Positions 16,749-23,571 of a stretch of 59,558 nt of DNA are shown one piece after another. Below the pieces are notes generated by a model. It ran no database searches. It saw nothing but the letters and a program-made list of their open reading frames with translations, and had not been told where the DNA came from. Each line of letters begins with the position of its first letter. The first letter of the stretch is position 1. Where the stretch lies: positions 627,548-687,105 of the forward strand of contig JANVYR010000001.1 of the NCBI GenBank assembly GCA_030059665.1. Reading direction: 5' to 3'. The position numbers were made by a program, and so were the translations under genes. The stretch comes from Candidatus Calditenuis fumarioli (GTDB lineage: Archaea; Thermoproteota; Nitrososphaeria_A; Caldarchaeales; Calditenuaceae).

Positions 16749-17096
16749 TCAGTGTCCGCATCCGCATGAGCAGCCGCCGTGGCCGTGGGAGTGTTCCTCG
16801 TGCGCTCCCAGCCGCCTCACGAGGAAGCCCTCGCCGAAGGGCGTGACGTCGTAGTCCAGCTCGACCTCGCCGATCCGCTCGGCGGAGAAGCTGTCGATGA
16901 AGAACTTCACGCCGTCGACGTTCACCACCCTATCGCCCTCGTACTCCCGGTCCTCCAGCGCCAACCCGTACTGGGGCCCGCAGCAGCAACCCTCCGTCAC
17001 GAAGATCCTTATTCCCACCTCACCACCGACCTCTTTCAGAACCTCCCTCATCTTCTCCAGCGCCCTCTCGGTGACCCTGAGCTTCACGTCCTGCAT
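16749..17096 (-). CDS. A-type iron-sulfur carrier (IscA/HesB/ErpA-like) with His/Cys tail
   Basis: 115 residues from the ATG at 17096 (an upstream in-frame start adds residues unlike the family). KLRVTERALEKMREVLKEVGGE and IRIFVTEGCCCGPQYGLALED match the A-type fold, with a triple Cys near 37-39 instead of the usual single one. The C-terminus ends HEEHSHGHGGCSCGCGH: the CxC pair expected for cluster binding is preceded by a histidine-rich stretch that could bind extra metal. It probably carries or stores Fe-S clusters. Confidence 0.8.
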   Translation of the reverse strand: MQDVKLRVTERALEKMREVLKEVGGEVGIRIFVTEGCCCGPQYGLALEDREYEGDRVVNVDGVKFFIDSFSAERIGEVELDYDVTPFGEGFLVRRLGAHEEHSHGHGGCSCGCGH

Positions 17097-17197
17097 CGCG
17101 TTCTGTTTCGCATGACCTTTAGAAAAACTTTCACCACCAACAACGGAGGTGCGGAGCTGACCAAGCACGCCGCGTCAGAAGGTCGGGCTTCGGCGGA

Positions 17198-17437
17198 TCA
17201 GGTGGAGGGGCTCATCACGAGCATCGTGAGGGTGGACCTGACCTTCTCCAGCCGACGGATGTTCCACGAGACGATCTCCTTCAGCTTCTCCATGTTCTCC
17301 GCCTCTACCTTGGCCACGATGTCGTAAACGCCGTAAACTGCATACGCCTCCTTGACCGCGGGCATCGACTGGAGCTGCTTCAGGACCTCCTCCTCCGCAC
17401 CGATCTCCGTGTTTATCAGGACGAACGCGATCGGCAC
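17198..17437 (-). CDS. stand-alone Lrp/AsnC ligand-binding (RAM) domain
   Basis: 79 residues from GTG 17437, placed by a TATA box 27 bases upstream. The whole protein is one RAM/ACT-like domain (VPIAFVLINTEIGAEEEVLK, then VYGVYDIVAKVEAENMEKLKEIV) and lacks the helix-turn-helix. Such proteins form ring oligomers that bind amino acids and may modulate full-length Lrp regulators such as the one at 3646-4176. It lies about 100 bases upstream of the A-type carrier gene, same strand. Confidence 0.85.
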   Translation of the reverse strand: MPIAFVLINTEIGAEEEVLKQLQSMPAVKEAYAVYGVYDIVAKVEAENMEKLKEIVSWNIRRLEKVRSTLTMLVMSPST

Positions 17438-17460
17438 GTCACCAGTGATACCGCGACTTC

Positions 17461-17469
17461 CTAAAAAGC
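17461..17469 (-). promoter_or_regulatory. TATA box of the RAM-domain gene
   Basis: Minus-strand GCTTTTTAG lies about 27 bases before GTG 17437 and decides that start against the longer upstream frame. Confidence 0.55.
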
Positions 17470-17552
17470 TTTCATGAGGCGTCGGCGACCTGCCGAAGCC
17501 AGCGGCGTTGTCACCGATGGGCCGCTTCCACCCGGACCACCCCGGAGATAGC

Positions 17553-17560
17553 ATTATAAT
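17553..17560 (+). promoter_or_regulatory. TATA box of the first virus-island gene
   Basis: ATTATAAT lies about 39 bases before the ATG at 17596; a GGTGGT ribosome site sits between, so a short leader is expected. Confidence 0.55.
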
Positions 17561-17595
17561 GGCAGGCGAATAGGGAGGAAATAGGTGGTTGCGGG

Positions 17596-17796
17596 ATGCC
17601 GAAGCACATCCTCGTGACCCTGACGGACGAGCAGTACCGGTGCCTCAGCTACCTCAAGGGCAAGATGGGGAGCAGCGACGCGGAGGTCCTCCGGAACGTC
17701 TTCCTCGCTTGGGTCTGGGAGAAGATGGGAGGTGCAGTCCTCGGCGAGTGCTGGACCGACGTCAAGAGGATGATCCCTGAGAAGGGCGACCAGTGA
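17596..17796 (+). CDS. small ribbon-helix-helix-like protein
   Basis: 66 residues: MPKHILVTLTDEQYRCLSYLKG is a strand-helix start like MetJ/Arc-type DNA-binding proteins, followed by SDAEVLRNVFLAWVWEKMG as the second helix. It probably binds DNA as a dimer. Its 3' end overlaps the convergent ABC-GNAT gene by 35 bases. Placed at the edge of the virus-derived island, it may regulate that block. Confidence 0.65.
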   Translation: MPKHILVTLTDEQYRCLSYLKGKMGSSDAEVLRNVFLAWVWEKMGGAVLGECWTDVKRMIPEKGDQ

Positions 17797-19255
17797 GCGA
17801 TACCTGCGGGTCAGGAAACCCGGCGTAGATGGGATCGGGGTTCTTCCAGATCAGGTACTCCGGCGGGTTGAGGAGCGAGACGAGCGCCTTCGCGGCCCTC
17901 TCCGGGTCCAGCTTCCTCGAACCGGATCTCCTCCAGTAGTCTCCCACGGAGCTCAGGGCATTGAGGGCCCTCCTCCGCTTGCGACGGTTCAGGCTCTCGA
18001 ACCAACGCCTGAAGAGCTCGCCGTCGAGCAGAATGCGTTCCGTGGCACCTAACGACCTCAGCTCCTTGTACGCCCGATCGAGCCTCTCCATTCTCACGTC
18101 CGAGGGGCCAGACACCCTCACCATCCCAGCCCGCTCGAAGAACGGGTTGTACTTCGCCATCACGGCCAGCGTCTCGACGTAGGGTCTCCCCTCCAGCGGC
18201 ATCGTATGCCTGACCAGCTCAACCGCCACGCCTATCCCCCTGAACTTCGGGTGGACTATGACACGCGATACCCGGACGAAGTGCTCGTTCAGCCATTTGA
18301 GGTAGCTCCGCATCCCGGATCTGATCAGCTCCCGAAGGAACGGCAGAGCTGCGTTGCGTGCGCGGAGGTTCGGATGCGGATAGGAGTAGACGATCACGCC
18401 CGCGAGCTCATCGCCGATCATCGCTCTGTAGACCGCCTTCACATGTCCTGGGTTCCTTCCACGGTAGTGAAACTCCGAGAGAGCCCTGTAATCTTCCGCT
18501 GAGCCCTTTTCTATTTTCAGAGAGCGCAATAAACTGCACCTCTCCGGCCTCGGCAGATCGTACCTCACCTCAGCGTTGGACCCGAACCGCTTGATCACGA
18601 GGACGTCAGGCCCCAAATCCTCGACCAGGTCGTCGTGGGCGGAGGCGGCCACCAAGGTCATCCCCCTCTTCCTGCACCACCTCTGCGTGAGGAAGGCGAG
18701 GACCCTCGCCGTGACGCGGTCGAGGTTCGAGCAGAACTCGTCTACGATCAGCGTCCTCGGTTTCAGGTCGAGGGCCTTCGCCACCCTGTAGCGGAACTTC
18801 TGGCCGTCGCTCAGCTCCCTGTACCTCCTGAGGAAGAGGTAGGCCTCTCCGAGCCCGACGAAGGACAGCAGCTCTATCGCCTCGGCCACGTCCCTTCCCA
18901 CGCCCTCGATGACCCGCTCGTTCGGATCCACCTCCACCGAGTCCATGTTCAGCACCGGTTTGAACTCCTCGTGCCTCTGCAGCTCCCTCTCGAGGTCTTT
19001 CAGGATCAGTGACTTCCCACCTCCGCTCTCGCCAGTGACGTAGACCACGTCGCCGGGATCCACGTCCAGCACCAGGTCCCGGTAGATCACGTGCTCCCTT
19101 CGGCCTATCCCGATCCCGAAAGCCCTGTGGACCTCCAGCACCCTCTTCGAGTAACGCGCAGGCGAATCGAAGGTACGGCTCAGCCTGAACGACTTCCTCT
19201 CCTCCCTCTCCGGGACGATGACGTAATCCCTCAGCCTCAGCAGCAAGACGCTCAC
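17762..19255 (-). CDS. ABC-type ATPase fused to a GNAT acetyltransferase domain (COG2401-like)
   Basis: 497 residues. N-terminal ABC ATPase: Walker A GESGGGKS at 75-82, signature LSDGQ at 148-152, Walker B LIVDEF at 169-174 and the H-loop histidine near 207. There is no membrane domain. From about 250 a GNAT domain follows, with FHYRGRNPGHV near 262 and the acetyl-CoA motif VHPKFRGIGVAVELVR at 334-349. This matches COG2401, an ABC ATPase with a predicted acetyltransferase domain; the GNAT part resembles Mom-type DNA-modification enzymes. Its GTG start overlaps the terminase stop. The substrate is unknown; viral DNA modification during packaging is an inference. Confidence 0.85.
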   Translation of the reverse strand: MSVLLLRLRDYVIVPEREERKSFRLSRTFDSPARYSKRVLEVHRAFGIGIGRREHVIYRDLVLDVDPGDVVYVTGESGGGKSLILKDLERELQRHEEFKPVLNMDSVEVDPNERVIEGVGRDVAEAIELLSFVGLGEAYLFLRRYRELSDGQKFRYRVAKALDLKPRTLIVDEFCSNLDRVTARVLAFLTQRWCRKRGMTLVAASAHDDLVEDLGPDVLVIKRFGSNAEVRYDLPRPERCSLLRSLKIEKGSAEDYRALSEFHYRGRNPGHVKAVYRAMIGDELAGVIVYSYPHPNLRARNAALPFLRELIRSGMRSYLKWLNEHFVRVSRVIVHPKFRGIGVAVELVRHTMPLEGRPYVETLAVMAKYNPFFERAGMVRVSGPSDVRMERLDRAYKELRSLGATERILLDGELFRRWFESLNRRKRRRALNALSSVGDYWRRSGSRKLDPERAAKALVSLLNPPEYLIWKNPDPIYAGFPDPQVSLTGRPSQGSSS

Positions 19256-20574
19256 CCGATCGCCGCAGCGAAGCTCCCGGTGGAGTCGACGGTGGAGGCG
19301 TAGCAGGCCAAGGCAAGGGCCCTGGCGAGGTCGTCACGCGTGCCGTGGGGGTGATGGAAGACGAGCCGGCCCCTCCTCGTCCTCTCGAACTTCACCGCCT
19401 GCAGCGAGGAGATCAGGGCGTCATCGAGGTAGATCCTGAGCCTGCCGCCCTCCATCAACACCTTCGTGGCGATCATGGCCCTCTCCACCTCATCGGGCCC
19501 CACGCCTATGACCCGTATCCCGTACGACTCCAGCTGCTCCCTGATCGGTATCCCCGCTCCTATCTCCTCCAGGGCTAGGTCGAAACCCATCTGCCGGTAG
19601 AGGTTCACGACCCTGCCGACGGAGTAGGTGTAGCTCTCGCTCATCCAGAGCTCGGTGTGGACGAGCCTCAGTGTTCCGCCGTCAGCCTCAACGACCGCCA
19701 GCGCGTTCGGGTCAGCCCTCCCTCCCCAGTCGAACCCAGCGTAGAGCCTCCCGCGGCCGACCTCGCCGGGCTGATAGTCCTCGATGCAGGACCTGATCAG
19801 CTCGGATGGGAAGAAGCTGCTGGCGTCGTCGACGAACTCCGCGAGCATCTCCCTCCTGAAGGCCTCCTCGCCCATCAGCCTCCTCTGCTCCTCGATGAAG
19901 GACGGTCTGATCAGAGGACATGCGGTCGCGGGCCACCTCTTCACGCTCCACCCGGGATCGGTGAAGCACCGGTAGAAGACGTGGTTTCTGTCCCAAGGTG
20001 TGCTCACCATCCAGAAGTGGCCGTCGGTGGTTGCGATCTGGGGCATCAGGACGTCGGTTATCACCGGCTCCGGAACGAACGCCGCCTCGTCGACGATCAC
20101 GAGGTCCGCGGTGAGGCCCCTGATGGTGCTACCCAGCGTCCCCGACGGAAGCGCTACTATCCGGCTGCCGTTCCTGAAGGAGATCTCGCTCCTCCTCTTC
20201 GCACGCAAGAGCTTCAGGCAGGTTTCGGAGCCCCTGACGAACTCCGAGATCTTCTCCAGGAGGTTAAGGCTCTGTCTCAGCGTCGGCGCCACCAGCAGCA
20301 CCCTCGCCCCTTTCCTCGAGAGGGCCAGGTGGAGCGCCTTCACGGCGACCGTCGTCGACTTCCCGGTCTGCCTGGCGGCGCACACGCAGATCCTCTTGCT
20401 CGGATCCGATAGCAGCTCCTCCTGGTAGGCGAAGGGCCTCCAGTTCAGGACCGAGACTGCGAACTCCACCGCGTCCTCCGGTACCCTAGTCGCCGCGGCC
20501 TCCCTCTCCCTTCTCAGCTCGACGAGCCTCCGGTAGAGCGCCTGACCTCCCCGAAGAGGGACCGAACCCCTCAA
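19252..20574 (-). CDS. terminase large subunit (DNA-packaging ATPase/nuclease)
   Basis: 440 residues. Packaging ATPase: Walker A AARQTGKST at 66-74, Walker B VIVDEA at 159-164 and the coupling motif STPWD at 191-195. RNase-H-type nuclease: Asp282 in AGFDWG, Glu336/337 in ALEEIG and Asp414/415 in HGTRDDLARAL. All catalytic positions are filled, so it looks functional. It would translocate viral DNA into a procapsid and cut it. The TTG start overlaps the stop of the probable small subunit, and its stop overlaps the ABC-GNAT start. Confidence 0.92.
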   Translation of the reverse strand: MRGSVPLRGGQALYRRLVELRREREAAATRVPEDAVEFAVSVLNWRPFAYQEELLSDPSKRICVCAARQTGKSTTVAVKALHLALSRKGARVLLVAPTLRQSLNLLEKISEFVRGSETCLKLLRAKRRSEISFRNGSRIVALPSGTLGSTIRGLTADLVIVDEAAFVPEPVITDVLMPQIATTDGHFWMVSTPWDRNHVFYRCFTDPGWSVKRWPATACPLIRPSFIEEQRRLMGEEAFRREMLAEFVDDASSFFPSELIRSCIEDYQPGEVGRGRLYAGFDWGGRADPNALAVVEADGGTLRLVHTELWMSESYTYSVGRVVNLYRQMGFDLALEEIGAGIPIREQLESYGIRVIGVGPDEVERAMIATKVLMEGGRLRIYLDDALISSLQAVKFERTRRGRLVFHHPHGTRDDLARALALACYASTVDSTGSFAAAIG

Positions 20575-20885
20575 GATCCCTCACCGCCCTTCGCCAGCTC
20601 CTCCGCGAGCGCCCTGAGCTCGGCCACCTCCCTCTCCCGCCTGATCCGGCTGAGGAGCTCCAGTCCCTTGAGCGATATGCCGAGGTAGGCCTGGGAGGCC
20701 CTCTGGTCGTTGCGACGCCTCGCCTCGAGCGACTGCTGGTAAGCGTCCCTCACCACCTTCCAGACCTCCTCCTCCAGCTCGTCCCACTCCTCCCCGGAAG
20801 CGGTCCTCTCGGCCCTCCTCTGGAGCCTCCTCAGACCCTCGCTTACCCTGAGGATCCTCCGCTCGAGGCGCCTCACGCCTTCCAT
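20571..20885 (-). CDS. coiled-coil protein, probable terminase small subunit
   Basis: 104 residues from ATG 20885; a GTG at 20909 is an alternative but lies inside the previous gene. The protein is almost all charged helix (RRLERRILRVSEGLRRLQRR, then EEWDELEEEVWKVVRDAYQQ) with strong coiled-coil character. Small terminase subunits recognise viral DNA and sit directly before the large subunit, which is the position here with a TTGA overlap. Sequence alone does not prove the function. Confidence 0.6.
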   Translation of the reverse strand: MEGVRRLERRILRVSEGLRRLQRRAERTASGEEWDELEEEVWKVVRDAYQQSLEARRRNDQRASQAYLGISLKGLELLSRIRREREVAELRALAEELAKGGEGS

Positions 20886-20889
20886 CCCA

Positions 20890-21240
20890 TCAGATTTCGT
20901 AGACCTCACCCCCGAACCACCGCTGGATCTGGGCGTAGTTCCTCACCTCCTTCTTCGGAACGTTCATCACGCCGCGCTCTATCGAGTCGATGAGGACAAG
21001 GGGGATGTACGTGATGTCGCTGTTCTCCGGCTTCCGTTCGACCACCAGCCTCAGGTAGACGAGTCTCTCGCCTCTGACGAGTCCGCCGTATGCTCCCATC
21101 GAGACGATCGGGCTGTCCACCTTCTTCGGGTTCCTCATGTTGTTCGGAACGTCCCTCCAGGTGCAGGCATCATACCACCTGACCATTATCAGCTCCCCTT
21201 CTCTCAGAGAGCTCAGGACCTGTCTCAGCTTCCTGCGCAT
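20890..21240 (-). CDS. hypothetical protein of the virus island
   Basis: 116 residues, mostly beta by pattern: EGELIMVRWYDACTW near 14-28, IVSMGAYGGLVRGERLVYLRLVVE near 45-68 and IPLVLIDSIERGVM near 80-93, suggesting a small barrel. No family recognised. It precedes the probable small terminase with 4 bases between stop and start. The divergent connector-like gene starts 128 bases away, so 21241-21368 should contain promoters for both directions. Confidence 0.7.
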   Translation of the reverse strand: MRRKLRQVLSSLREGELIMVRWYDACTWRDVPNNMRNPKKVDSPIVSMGAYGGLVRGERLVYLRLVVERKPENSDITYIPLVLIDSIERGVMNVPKKEVRNYAQIQRWFGGEVYEI

Positions 21241-21368
21241 CGTCTACAGTCAAAGCACACGATAGAATTACAGTGTTGCGATTCTTGCAGGGAGTGATGC
21301 CTCAATTGATGACACATTTCTGCCTTTAATGCGAGAGCAGATACGGCTGCGCCTCCGATGATCGGGCG

Positions 21369-21701
21369 ATGTACGGCTCGGTTGAGGAGGTGAAGGTCCG
21401 TTTGGGGATGGACGTGAACGACCCGACCCACGACAGGACGATCGTCTCCTTCATAGAGGAAGCTGACGCCCTGATCGATGCGGTGCTTGAGGCCAACGGG
21501 ATAAGGACGCCGCTCGAGGATCCGCCGGGGAGGGTGAGGAAGCTCTCCTCGACGATAGCGTCGCTCCTCTTTGTGGCCTGGAGGTCTCAGCGGAGGGACG
21601 ACGTGGTCACCTACCTGAGATCGGTCAGGGAGGAGCTGAGGGCATTCGCGGAGGACCTCAGGTCGAGGGCGGGCATAGAGCTGACGGGTGAGACGGATTG
21701 A
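21369..21701 (+). CDS. head-tail connector (gp6/adaptor)-like protein
   Basis: 110 residues, all-helical pattern: SVEEVKVRLGMDVNDPTHDRT then IVSFIEEADALIDAVLEANG and a further helix VRKLSSTIASLLFVAWRSQRR. The short N-terminal 'VKxRLG' helix followed by a long acidic helix is the pattern of phage gp6-like adaptor proteins that join portal to tail. This is a fold-level guess strengthened by the terminase next door. It overlaps the following gene (TTGA). Confidence 0.55.
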   Translation: MYGSVEEVKVRLGMDVNDPTHDRTIVSFIEEADALIDAVLEANGIRTPLEDPPGRVRKLSSTIASLLFVAWRSQRRDDVVTYLRSVREELRAFAEDLRSRAGIELTGETD

Positions 21702-21922
21702 GGCGCGAGGGCAAGCTCACCGTCAGGCGTTCCGGAAGGGTGACCTCGATCAGGATAGACGTGGAGGACTGGCTAGGGCTGCTGGCTCTGCTGCTGGCCG
21801 CCTCCTTCGTCGCTCTGCTCCTGTCGGGGAGGACGCTGGAGGCCACCCTCGTCGGGACCTTCGGCGGCGGCCTCTCGCTGGGCGAGATGGTCAGGAGGGC
21901 CAGGAGGTCTGGAAGGGGATGA
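21698..21922 (+). CDS. small membrane protein
   Basis: 74 residues from TTG 21698. A basic N-terminus is followed by a strong hydrophobic segment (WLGLLALLLAASFVALLLSG, about 25-44) and a glycine-rich weaker one, then a basic tail (MVRRARRSGRG). Size and place would suit a holin-like or virion membrane protein, but no family is recognised. Overlaps both neighbours. Confidence 0.6.
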   Translation: MRREGKLTVRRSGRVTSIRIDVEDWLGLLALLLAASFVALLLSGRTLEATLVGTFGGGLSLGEMVRRARRSGRG

Positions 21923-22122
21923 GGTGCAGGAGCGTGTGCGAGGGGATCGAGGGCTCCTCGAGGCGTGCGAGGTACAGGCTCGGTTATTACTGGTGCAGCG
22001 AGTGCTCTATCGCGCTCCACAGGAGCTCCTGCGAGCTCAGGAACGGTGCGGTCGTCTGCCCGTGCTGCGGCAACCGGGTCAGAACCACCCCGAGGACCAG
22101 GCGAGGGTGGAAAGCATGGTGA
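21919..22122 (+). CDS. zinc-ribbon protein, 67 residues
   Basis: ATG 21919 overlaps the previous stop (ATGA). Two Cys pairs are visible: YYWCSECSIALH near 24-35 and VVCPCCGNRVR near 46-56, giving CxxC-CxxC spacing of a zinc ribbon; two further cysteines lie near the N-terminus (MRCRSVC). Such ribbons in archaeal viruses are often DNA-binding regulators or structural. This frame is missed if only longer frames are considered. Confidence 0.65.
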   Translation: MRCRSVCEGIEGSSRRARYRLGYYWCSECSIALHRSSCELRNGAVVCPCCGNRVRTTPRTRRGWKAW

Positions 22123-22400
22123 CCGTCTCGCTCGAGCTGGCATCGTCGCTTTACGGAGCGCTCTACGCGTCCGTCTTCGCCGGCGCCGGCTACCTCAAGT
22201 CGAGGAAAAGGGAGGAATTCTCGCTGAGGAAATTCCTCGAGACCGTACTGTTGGGAGCGCTGATAGGCGCGATGGCCGGAGGCGCGGGCCTCGACGTCAA
22301 GGACATGGACCTTCTGGATCTCTTCGCGGTGGGAGGCGCGTCCACGCTGACCCGTGACCTCCTGAAGTCCGTTCTCGCGTCGGCAGGTGGGCGGAGATGA
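22116..22400 (+). CDS. small membrane protein, 94 residues
   Basis: ATG 22116 lies within the end of the zinc-ribbon gene. Two hydrophobic segments are seen (SLYGALYASVFAGAGYL near 11-27 and TVLLGALIGAMAGGAGL near 43-59), separated by a basic loop (KSRKREEFSLRKF). No family recognised. It overlaps the next gene by four bases (ATGA), so the membrane-protein genes are translationally coupled. Confidence 0.6.
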   Translation: MVTVSLELASSLYGALYASVFAGAGYLKSRKREEFSLRKFLETVLLGALIGAMAGGAGLDVKDMDLLDLFAVGGASTLTRDLLKSVLASAGGRR

Positions 22401-22975
22401 GGGGAGCGGCGGTCCTTTTCCTCTCGGTCCTCGCGGTCACGGCCTTCCTCCTCGCCTTCACGCTCGCGGTCCCCGAGGTGACCCTCACCGCAACGCCTCC
22501 CTCCAGATACGTCAGCGTCCCAGGTCTGGGAGAAATTCCGGCCGAGGTTGGGGAGCAGAGGGTGACACTGAGGTTCAGGGCACCGGAGTCGGTGCTGGCC
22601 TTTGGGGTTGCGGTTGCGCTCACGATGGGCGCCGCTTACGCAGCGTACTCCGAGAGGGACCTGCTGTTGAGGAAGGCCATCGCCACGGCAGGCATCCTGT
22701 ACGGACTCGGGATCGGCCTGCTCGCGCACTCCAGAAAGGACTTCAGGGTCGCGGCTCCAGTCTTGCTGCCGGTGGGCTTCGCGGTTCTCGGCCTCTCGGT
22801 CGCCCTGAGGTGGATGCTCAGCCGGCGAGTCAGGACGGCTCCTCGACGGAGACGCGCACAGTCATCGAGAGGACCACGGCCCTCTTCCCCTGGTCGGCGA
22901 GGTCTAGCCTCCTCAGCTCCACGGGGGAGGCGTCCACGAAGGCGTCCCTTATCCCCAGCGTGGGGTCGTCCCTGA
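22397..22975 (+). CDS. membrane protein with basic tail
   Basis: 192 residues as read. A signal-like N-terminal hydrophobic segment (AAVLFLSVLAVTAFLLAF), an exported-looking loop of about 45 residues, then two or three more membrane segments up to ~145 (SVLAFGVAVALTMGAAYAAY, AAPVLLPVGFAVLGLSVAL). The last ~45 residues are Arg/Pro/Ser-rich and lie antisense to the tail-terminator-like gene, so the true end may be earlier or the frame may be damaged. No family recognised. Confidence 0.5.
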   Translation: MRGAAVLFLSVLAVTAFLLAFTLAVPEVTLTATPPSRYVSVPGLGEIPAEVGEQRVTLRFRAPESVLAFGVAVALTMGAAYAAYSERDLLLRKAIATAGILYGLGIGLLAHSRKDFRVAAPVLLPVGFAVLGLSVALRWMLSRRVRTAPRRRRAQSSRGPRPSSPGRRGLASSAPRGRRPRRRPLSPAWGRP

Positions 22976-23273
22976 TCATCCGGTACGCCCTCAGCGCTGC
23001 CTTCAACACCTTCCCGTACTGCTCCAGGTGGTCCGCACCGACGCCCTCGAAGACGAGCTCGTACTCGTGGACCGATCTGGTCGCGGTCCCTCCGATCGAC
23101 CTCCTCGAGACCTCAACGGCCCTGAGGAGAACGTAAGCCCTCGGAAAAACTGGGACGGAGCTCGACCTCAAAACGGCCGCGATCAGACCCTCCTCCCTCA
23201 GCCTCTCCAGCAGCGAGTTCAGCGCGCCCTCAACCTCCTCGACCATCATGGGCGACGTCACCTCTCCCTCCAC
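22830..23273 (-). CDS. tail-terminator/neck-like virus protein
   Basis: 147 residues. Central strand HEYELVFEGVGADHLE, the helix YGKVLKAALRAYRMIRDDPT, and the closing strands SPVELRRLDLADQGK and VVLSMTVRVSVEE resemble the compact alpha-beta pattern of phage tail-terminator or neck proteins, where a DDPT turn and a final 'A..MTVRV' strand are common. It overlaps the RHH gene start side by 16 bases and runs 146 bases into the convergent membrane-protein gene. Confidence 0.5.
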   Translation of the reverse strand: MEGEVTSPMMVEEVEGALNSLLERLREEGLIAAVLRSSSVPVFPRAYVLLRAVEVSRRSIGGTATRSVHEYELVFEGVGADHLEQYGKVLKAALRAYRMIRDDPTLGIRDAFVDASPVELRRLDLADQGKRAVVLSMTVRVSVEEPS

Positions 23274-23428
23274 CTCGAGAGGTGGCTCTCACGCGAGATC
23301 ATGTCCCTGACGGCCATCCGTATGGCCTCGGAGACGCTGACGTAGAGGCCGGAGCGGACCAGCTCCTCGAGCGATTCGAGGTACGGTTCCGGTAGCCTGA
23401 TGGTGAGGGCACGGAGACGGCCGCTCAT
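23258..23428 (-). CDS. ribbon-helix-helix regulator
   Basis: 56 residues from ATG 23428, fixed by a TATA box 28 bases upstream. RALTIRLPEPYLESLEELVRSG then VSVSEAIRMAVRDMISRE is a textbook CopG/NikR-type RHH fold. It resembles the host-like RHH protein at 39866-40027 in both length and pattern (LPEALIEGMDELVRRGLYPSRSA). It probably represses its own promoter and the virus-island gene behind it. Confidence 0.85.
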   Translation of the reverse strand: MSGRLRALTIRLPEPYLESLEELVRSGLYVSVSEAIRMAVRDMISRESHLSRWRER

Positions 23429-23452
23429 CGTCCGGCCCTCGTTCGCGGAGCC

Positions 23453-23460
23453 GTATAAGC
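23453..23460 (-). promoter_or_regulatory. TATA box of the virus-island RHH gene
   Basis: Minus-strand GCTTATACGG centred about 28 bases before ATG 23428; a strong match. Confidence 0.6.
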
Positions 23461-23571
23461 GGAGAGGCCAGGGGTTAGGTGAAGCTGAAAGTGGAAACCG
23501 CGCCGTTGAGCCCAGGCCCGTCACGTTCCGGGCAAGGTAGATAACAACGTCGTCGCCCTGAGCGTCGAGGG

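Larger units (their letters stand above)
17596..23428. mobile_element. virus-derived (tailed-virus-like) gene island
   Basis: A block of small, tightly overlapping genes between chromosomal RAM-domain and argF genes: RHH protein, ABC-GNAT fusion, large terminase, likely small terminase, unknown, connector-like protein, three membrane proteins, a zinc ribbon, tail-terminator-like protein and a second RHH. Start/stop overlaps (ATGA, GTGA, TTGA) join most of them. No integrase, portal, major capsid, protease or tail-fibre gene is seen, so it is either a remnant or a reduced or domesticated module. Codon use is close to the host, which suggests long residence or a host-adapted virus. Confidence 0.65.
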
